From assembly GCA_023333565.1 (NCBI GenBank), contig JAJKFH010000052.1, positions 2,170,001 to 2,234,000 of the forward strand: a DNA stretch of 64,000 nt. Reading direction: 5' to 3'. A program made the position numbers and the translations under genes. The notes under the pieces were generated by a model. It did no database searches and was not told the origin of the DNA. It saw only the letters and a program-made list of their open reading frames with translations. This document shows positions 58,501-64,000 of the stretch, one piece after another. The stretch comes from Puffinus mauretanicus (taxonomy: Eukaryota > Chordata > Aves > Procellariiformes > Procellariidae). Every line of letters starts with the position of its first letter. Position 1 is the first letter of the stretch.

Positions 58501-61500
58501 CTGCGATGTGCGTCAGGTATGTGTCTGTAATGAATGCTTTTTTTCTTGGAGGCTAGAACAGAAGAGAACCGCGCAGGCTTTCCTTTTGTCTAACAGCAGG
58601 CCTAGAATCTGAAGAGGGGGATGGTTTTCGTATGATATTTGCCGTTTGGGTTCTGAGCAGTAGTATGTTTAGGAAACGAGCTTTGTAGTGTGTGTGCGTG
58701 TGTTTGATGGTAAGTATTGTATCAGAATGACACATCCTTGTGTGGCATATTTTTGTAGGGATGTTGCAGCAAATCGTGTTCATTGATTTCATAGCAGTGA
58801 ATTCAGCTGGTAGAAGGCACGATGAATATTTTCAAGTAATGCTGAAGCTGCTCCTCTTGACATCAAGCTGAATGTAGCTGTAGGATTTGTTTCCTTGCAG
58901 CTACAACGGTCAGAGACTGTTTGAATTGGGGGCTGTGGGTGGGGTTTTTTGGAGCACAGGCAAATATTTGGGAAACTAAAACCTGAAAAATAAAATTTCA
59001 GTTATACTGTGTACAAATTTTAATTTTGAATCAGAATCAAAAACTGAGGAAATCTAATGGAACCATAGATCATGCAAGTATTTTATTTTAAAAATGATGG
59101 AATATACCATTTTCTACATGAAATAGATACCCTGTAGAGTATCATTCATATCACTGAATGTCTGTTGGGTTTTGCTGGTCTTACGTCGTGATGGCCAGAA
59201 AAGAAAGTGACACAGATTTTATCAAGCAGAGTCTGTAGGTTCTCTACCCTTTTGATGGCTTGTTTGGAACTGGTGAAATGGTGGGTTTGTGGTAGCCTCC
59301 CTGTAGAGATGAAGGGAAGTAGGAGCCTGGAGAACCTGGGAGAGCAGACTTCCATGGCCAGAGTCACGCGTGCTGGGGTGTGGGAGGCTGGGACCCCGAG
59401 TTTGCTCGGGCGGGCTGGGAGCGGGGATCTGTAACACACCTGGGTAAGTGGTGTGGTGGGAGGCCTCTCACGATGGAGCTAGTGCTGGAAAATATTTCAA
59501 GACAAGTTGCATTTTCTTACATGTCTGTTTTAAAATGAAGTAAATGGGAAATTTCTGGTGTACTTCATAGTTGGGTAGTTTGAGTAGCTCTTCAAAGAGG
59601 AAACAAAGGCTGACAGGCGAGAGAGGCATTTAGTTATTAAGTAGATACATCATGTTGGGGATTTTTGTTTGTTTAAACTGTGTTCTTTCCCTGGTATCTC
59701 GTCTCTGCTGTCTGGTGAAGAGATTTATTTCCACTGTGACTGCCTTCTTCACTGCCACAATGTGTCGCTGTCCCCTTTACCCTTCTGCTGACAATGCTTG
59801 AGGAAATTGGATCCGCACGGAATTGTTTGCCTGCACTTTATCAGACACATGGCACTTGCTGTTGGTCATAGCTCATACAGTCGCTCATGTTGCCTTTACT
59901 ATTCTTAGTTCCCTGTCTCCTGCAGTGACCTCACCTTGCCCTTCAGGGCTCAAGGTTGCATACTGTCATCATGTTAATGTGACACTTTTCCTCCGGGTGC
60001 TTGTTCCTTTTTTCGAGTGATCCCCTCCTGGGTGATTGCATGGCTTTTGCTCAGGCTCTTGGAATATGTGTGCATCAAAGACAAGCTGTGCCAGCTGGAT
60101 ATGGCCCTACACCAGGACAGACCCAAATGTCATGAAATTTAAAAATGTAATCCAGTCGCTGTGTCTAGTTCCAGTCCAGGTTTGATCATCACTGTATTGC
60201 TGCAGTCATTGCCCTTGCTTATCCTTTCCCTACCCCCAAATTTGCAATTTATGTTTTTGCATGTGCTCGATACTGAGTAAACGTTCTTCCTTTCTCCAGT
60301 GATGTTTTTGGACCCTGCAGTACTGTAGTGCTTTGCTTGTGAGGATATTTATTCTTATAGCACTTGGAGTGATCTCATCTCCATTTTATAGGTGGAGAAA
60401 GAGAGGCACAGAAAACATAAGTGATTTGTCCGGGGTCTCCCAGCTTCCAAGCTGGTGTCCAGTGTGATCTGTTGTCTCCTGTCTGGATCACTGCTGTGCT
60501 CTGTGTGCCTGTACAAACTGTGCATCTGACTTTCTTCTCTGCAGCCCTGGAAATGCTTTCCTTGTCATCTCCCCACCCAGCGTGAAAGTCTGATGTTAAA
60601 TCCTACATGTTGACTGAATTCTTCGGGCTAACTGGTCCCCGTAGTTGCTTCTTTGCTCTTGCAAAGCCAGCTGCTGAGGAGATGCTCGCCTGCTCCCGGC
60701 GCAGTTGTGCGGCCAGCGGAGCAGGGTTCCTCTGGGCGCTGATGGAGCGCCTGGGGAAGCTGTGCAGTCTCTGCTTCCTTGTGTGCGTTGTGGGCAGCGT
60801 GCACTGGGGCTGACCGTTGCCGCGAACAGCCACCGTGCATCGTGTGGGCTGCAGCAGCGGTGCTGTGTGTTAAGCCTGATTACGTAACCTGTAGATCATT
60901 TTCTCTCTTTCCTGATCAGCTGCTTTCCTCTGAATGCAGAAGAGGCAAGCTGCTACCCTCTCTGTGCATGCTGCGTCACAGGAAGAGTGACTGAGTGAGA
61001 GGGGTAGTGGAAAGCAAGGGACAAAGGTTAAAAGATTGAAACAATCTGGGAATTGCCACTGCTTCAAGGAGAACTGCATGAGTGCAAGAGGCTCTCTGCA
61101 GCTTTCTCCTGCTGGGTTTTGAGCTGCAGTATTGAAAAAAATAAAATAGCAGCAGCTACACTAGACGAGTCATAAGCAAGCCCGAAATCTGTTAATTCCT
61201 TCACTGAGACAGCATGGAGGATTCTGCAGAGCAGAGTCAGGAAATGAGATACCACATGCTGCAAAGGTAAGAATTACAGATATGATTGTCTTCTCATAGC
61301 AGCAGCAGTCTTGGACTGGGCAGTTGGACACTCTGTACTGCAAATGCATAGTGATATTTTTCCGTGTTAATTTTGTCCTCTGAAACCTCACCAGTGACTG
61401 TGAGGTATCTGTGCATGCAGTCTCTAAGATAGATGCTAGAATACATCTTAGTTGGGGAATCAGTGTTAAAGTCTGAGATTCTGCACAACTTCTAACCTCT

Positions 61501-64000
61501 GTAAACTGAAGGATAGATGAGCATTTTGAAAGTTCCTGCGTAACAAAACACTGCAGTTGTGACCTGGTGATTAATAGGGATGACTGTTACTAACTCAGCA
61601 TTTATTCTGTTTTGTTTAGAGCTCGGTGTTCTTTCTTCCTTGCTGCCCAACTTCTACCTCATCTTACCCTGCAAACAGAAAAAATCTCTCCTGTTTTGAT
61701 TATAATGTGCAGCCTGTAATTATTAGTAAATAAACTTAATGTTCTTGGTATGTTTACTGTCACAAATTATAAGCAAGTATAGTTCCGTTTAAGCAAGTGT
61801 TTGTGCATTATTCTGGATGATGAACCTCTGGTTTTGTTGACATTTTATCTGTAGCAGTATCTTTGTGTGTAGTAATTTCAACTTGGCAGGATAGTTCATG
61901 TTCATACATGTTCACAGATTTTGACCCCAAGATTTTTATCTTTTTTCTGTTTTTGTTGAGATTGCTCTCAATAAACCTGCAATGAATAAACCTGTCTCAC
62001 TTGTTGGACTGTGCGCCTTCCTTGCTGTGCCATAGATTCTGACCCTCTTTTAAATACACAAATTTAGTAGAAATTCAACCTTAACTACACTTTTCCTCTT
62101 TTTCTTGCCCGTTGGCTCCTGTCTTTGAATTCCTTGGCTGAGATTATCACAGAGCAGTTTGTGAACTCTTGCTGATAGGGATGAGTTCTAAGTTGCGTGA
62201 CGATGTCTATCTCTGAAAGTGCAGCTTGCTGGAAAAAGGGAAAGTATGCAAGGGAAGAACCTCCGTACACTTATCCAGAGAAGAGCACAAGAACAAGTTA
62301 CCAGCTAGCAGCTCTTCTTTGAGACAAGTTGCTAGACTAGATGTACTTTGGTCTGACCTAGTACAGCCATTTATATGTCCCAGAATATCACTGGGAGATA
62401 GGCATCTGTTTTTTTAATATGCTTTAAAATCACCCTCTTGTTTTTCCTGTTACCTTTACTTCTCCCACTCTTGGCTTCATGGATTACTTCAAAGTCTCTT
62501 TCACTGTGCTTAGAACGGGTTTTCACTTCCAGTTAAGCTCAACATTTGCAGGACTATAACTTGAAGTTCTCCACCAGCATGGCCATTTGTCATGGGAATA
62601 TCTCGCGTGTGGGAGAGAAAGATTGATGCGTGAACGCAGAGCACAGGATCTGAATTTCAAGTGCTGTAAATATGCTTTCTTGCTGTTCTGGAAATCCTCA
62701 CAAAGTCAGGGTTGTGCCGCAGTAGAACGTCACAGCCAAAGTAGGTGGTGTGTGCGAAGGCGGAGAAGCAGGGAAGGATCCACTCTATCCTGCGTGCGGT
62801 AGATAAACACGTCTTTATGGTCAGAGCTGGGCGCTGATCTTGCCTTGCCTGAAAGATTGCCTTTCATTCTAGTACGGTTCTTGGTTGGTTATACCTGGAT
62901 TTGGCGTATACCTTTTTGAATAGGTTGTGATGATATGGGTCAAGATCCTTTCTGTTAATGTGTACTGCTGTCGTGGTTTAACCCAGCAGGCAGCCAAATA
63001 CCTCGCAGCTGCTCGCTCACTCCCCACCCCCTGCAAATGGGACGGGGAGAGAATCGGAAGGGTAAGAGTGAGAAAACTCGTGGGTTGAGATAAAGACAGT
63101 TTAACAGAACAGAAAAGGGAAAATAATAATGGTAATGATAGAATATACAAAATGTGTGATGCACAATGCAATTGCTCACCACGCGTGCTGACCGATAACC
63201 AAGTAGCGATTGCTACTTCCTGGAACACGCCTACCATTCATATACTGAGCATGACGTCACATGGTATGGAATACCCTGTTGGCCAGCTGGGCCAGCTGTC
63301 CTGGCTATGCTCCCTCCCAGCCTCTTCCAGAGCATGGAAGCTGAGTGTCCTTGACTGGCAGGGTACTTAGCAACAACTAAAAACATCAGTGTGTTATCAA
63401 CATTCTTCTCATACTAAATCCAAAACACAGCACTAGGAAGAAATTTAACTCTATCCCAGCTGAAACCAGGACAACTGCAAAGCACAGCGTAGTCTGTGTT
63501 AGTACCATGATCGTTCATAGGAAAGATGAGTAAGAGAAGAATCTGGATTTAAAGCAGATACTAGCTACAATTCGTTCAGGGCTTCTTTCATCAGCAAACG
63601 TTTTAATCAAAATACTGGTCTGTGGTGTTACTGTACTCCTGATGAAGAGTTAAGGAGGGTCTGTGTTCCAGATGGGTAAATCTTCATAAGCCATAGCATA
63701 TTTATGAGGGAACGTGAGGAGGAATCTGTGTTTTCTCTCAGGCTGTCACCAAGCACCCCTAACAGCAGCTCATTCAAGCCAGGATGCTCCAAACCTCGCA
63801 TGGGGCAGTGAACCTCAGGTACAGCTGTTGGGCTACCTGCCCTTGGTGGCTGTGTTTAAAAGGAGACTTCTAGATGTTGTACATGACTTGGCTTGTCCTT
63901 GGGTTGGTTTTCCCTTCGTGGCCTCCCCAGCAATTCCAGTCACTTTCTGCCACATCCCATCCCATTTCCCAGTGGAGTTGCTCAATGGTATCAGCGCTTG
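43481..64000 (+). CDS. ACACA: ACACA (acetyl-CoA carboxylase 1), 5' part only
   Basis: ACACA is the cytosolic biotin enzyme that carboxylates acetyl-CoA to malonyl-CoA, the committed step of fatty-acid synthesis. Only the regulatory N-terminus is in the window: first exon ending 43554, 47-nt exon 48229-48275, main coding exon 50259-50511 (ATG 50285) and alternative first exon E5A ending 61266. The 75-codon start (MEESSQPTKP... to ...LANHM) is nearly the chicken ACACA N-terminus I remember and carries the conserved HSRFIIGSVSEDNSEDE block. The exon with the AMPK-target serine (SMSGLHL motif) and all biotin carboxylase, BCCP and carboxyltransferase exons lie beyond the right edge. The coordinates include introns and untranslated exons. 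Confidence 0.95.
43716..43760 (+). repeat. (GTGCC)9 microsatellite
   Basis: Nine perfect tandem copies of GTGCC in the first ACACA intron, about 160 nt past the donor and inside the CpG island. Confidence 0.95.
44166..48228 (+). other. ACACA: ACACA intron 1 body
   Basis: AT-rich intronic DNA. No exon encoding the human isoform-1 start (MWWSTLMS...) was found. A MIR-like fragment is at about 48030-48110. Confidence 0.6.
48030..48110 (-). repeat. MIR-like SINE fragment
   Basis: CAGGTTCAGTTCCCGGTTTACTCTGTGACCCAGAGCAAGT corresponds to the reverse complement of the conserved right half of MIR. It ends about 120 nt before the 47-nt ACACA exon. Confidence 0.6.
48229..48275 (+). CDS. ACACA: ACACA 47-nt exon, with coding potential for the isoform-1 N-terminal extension
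   Basis: Acceptor TTTTCTTTTCCAG and donor GTTAGT. Spliced to 50259, its second frame reads SFWKWLTAQIARVTR, then VLRAQFVGA directly into the main ATG with no stop. Human isoform 1 has SFWKW...Q...R...RA.F at the same place. The first base completes a split codon, so an upstream exon ending in two bases of a Ser codon is needed. No upstream in-frame ATG was found, so in most transcripts this may act as 5'UTR. Confidence 0.75.
49793..49905 (-). repeat. CR1 LINE 3' end, antisense
   Basis: ATCACAGAATGGCTGAGGTTGGAAGGG, CATCTAGTCCAACCCCCTGC and CAGGGTCAGCTAGAGCAGGTGCCCAGGAC are the reverse complement of the avian CR1 3' region. 5'-truncated, as most copies are. It is much less diverged than the other CR1 pieces here. 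Confidence 0.92.
50259..50511 (+). CDS. ACACA: ACACA main first coding exon (exon 5 equivalent)
   Basis: 253 nt: acceptor TGCCCCTTACAG, ATG at 50285 in a good context (GGAGCCATGG), 75 codons, then AG before the donor GTATGG. It encodes the acidic, Ser-rich regulatory N-terminus with SRFIIGSVSEDNSEDE and SLSPVSVCSDSLSDLG. Phosphorylation sites of mammalian ACC1 map to this region. Phase 2 at the end, as in E5A. Confidence 0.97.
51390..52180 (-). repeat. ancient CR1 LINE, ORF2 region, antisense
   Basis: Stretches such as CCAGGAGGTCTGGTGCCCAGACC, TTTATGAAAATGTAGTTTTGGACAGTGTCAAAAGCCTTCC and TTACAAATAGGTTTGTGACTGGTG match the antisense of the old amniote CR1 reverse transcriptase region. Many frame breaks; non-functional. 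Confidence 0.7.
52985..53110 (+). repeat. MIR-like SINE fragment
   Basis: ACATGGAGAACTGAGACAAAGACAAGTTCAACAGCTTGCC then GTCACTCTGTGACAGTGAG and ATGGAACACGGGTATTC follow the order of MIR segments. Diverged copy in an ACACA intron. Confidence 0.55.
53111..60324 (+). other. ACACA: ACACA intron between the main coding exon and E5A
   Basis: No supported exon. Contents seen: T18 run at 57912-57929, short TG repeats at about 58361-58376 and 58686-58702, and otherwise unremarkable AT-rich DNA. An exon-like block near 54742 was rejected. Confidence 0.6.
60325..60480 (+). repeat. MIR-like SINE
   Basis: CTCCATTTTATAGGTGGAGAAAGAGAGGCACAGAAAACATAAGTGATTTGTCC is the MIR core, and CCAGCTTCCAAGCTGGTGTCCAGTG fits its right arm. 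It lies about 750 nt upstream of ACACA E5A. Confidence 0.7.
61214..61266 (+). CDS. ACACA: ACACA alternative first coding exon E5A (promoter III)
   Basis: ATG at 61214 in a good context (ACAGCATGG) starts 17 codons, MEDSAEQSQEMRYHMLQ, then AG and donor GTAAGA. Mammalian promoter-III ACACA transcripts start with a 17-residue exon of the form MEGSPEENKEMRYYMLQ; length, phase and the EMRY.MLQ end agree. Its phase equals that of the main exon, so both can join the same next exon. The product would lack the 75-residue main N-terminus. The 5'UTR and promoter III must lie directly upstream (roughly 60900-61213), where a CRE-like TGCGTCAC is at about 60970; the start site is not visible. Confidence 0.88.
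61267..62968 (+). other. ACACA: ACACA intron after E5A
   Basis: Intronic, no exon recognised. It contains the CR1 remnant at about 62270-62385. Confidence 0.6.
62270..62385 (+). repeat. ancient CR1 3' end remnant, sense
   Basis: GCTAGACTAGATGTACTTTGGTCTGACCTAGTACAGCCATTTATATGT matches the tail of the old CR1 family (GGGCTAGATGGACC...GGTCTGACCCAGTATGGCC). Only the last about 110 nt remain. Confidence 0.7.
62969..63473. mobile_element. solo LTR of an endogenous retrovirus, ERVL-like
   Basis: 505 bp beginning TGTCGTGGTTTAACCC and ending ACCAGGACA, with TG...CA ends, and flanked by the 5-bp duplication ACTGC (62964-62968 and 63474-63478). The sequence type is an LTR I recognise from many bird genomes. 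No internal retroviral genes are present, so it is a recombined solo LTR. A 5-bp duplication suggests ERVL (class III) rather than ERVK (6 bp). It lies in ACACA intron sequence 1.7 kb past E5A. Orientation was not decided. Confidence 0.9.
63479..64000 (+). other. ACACA: ACACA intron to the window edge
   Basis: No exon, repeat or RNA gene recognised. The next shared ACACA exon (SMSGLHL motif) is not in the window. Confidence 0.6.

Noticed and set aside
62869..63237. 122-codon minus-strand open frame overlapping the LTR
   Set aside because: Lies mostly within the LTR, which does not code for protein here; no retroviral domain is recognisable.
1..64000. CRISPR arrays, bacterial-type operons, rRNA or tRNA genes
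   Set aside because: None seen; the window is animal nuclear DNA with spliced genes.

Overview
The window is vertebrate nuclear DNA and almost certainly from a bird. Two GC-rich CpG-island promoters sit in AT-richer intronic and intergenic sequence. A young-looking fragment has the 3' end typical of avian CR1 LINEs. A 505-bp LTR (TGTCGTGG...AGGACA) is of a type I know from many bird genomes. The encoded proteins are closest to the amniote and chicken forms I remember. Species cannot be read from the sequence. ACACA exon 5 differs at a few residues from the chicken protein as I remember it, so I favour a non-galliform bird.

Three protein-coding genes can be supported, in the arrangement I know from human 17q12 (ACACA / C17orf78 / TADA2A, with DUSP14 next). 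(1) TADA2A, minus strand, 5.8-30.8 kb: all 15 coding exons were located, every splice phase closes, and the spliced product is 443 aa, which is the human length. The CpG-island first exon lies near 30.78 kb. (2) The bird orthologue of C17orf78, minus strand, 34.9-37.6 kb: five coding exons give 221 aa (signal peptide, N-glycosylation sites, one membrane span). The terminal exon was not resolved. (3) The 5' end of ACACA (acetyl-CoA carboxylase 1), plus strand, from about 43.48 kb to beyond the right edge: CpG promoter, first exon, a 47-nt exon, the first main coding exon (75 codons) and the alternative promoter-III first exon (E5A). All enzymatic domains lie beyond 64 kb.

The most informative signals are at ACACA. 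The promoter holds a DR4 nuclear-receptor element followed 5 nt later by an SREBP-like site and flanked by CCAAT and GC boxes. This is the layout expected for thyroid-hormone/LXR plus SREBP control of lipogenesis. The 47-nt exon that would normally be called 5'UTR is open in frame with the main ATG and resembles the N-terminal extension of human ACACA isoform 1. E5A has a 17-codon alternative N-terminus with the same splice phase as the main exon.

The rest is intron or intergenic DNA with old CR1 and MIR-like fragments, homopolymer runs, one perfect 21-bp hairpin (39.7 kb), a Z-DNA-prone tract and a pentanucleotide repeat beside the ACACA promoter, and a solo LTR with a 5-bp target duplication in ACACA intron sequence. 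The first 4 kb is GC-rich with no recognisable coding exon. By synteny it may be upstream DNA of DUSP14. I found no new gene system; the unusual points are listed as findings.
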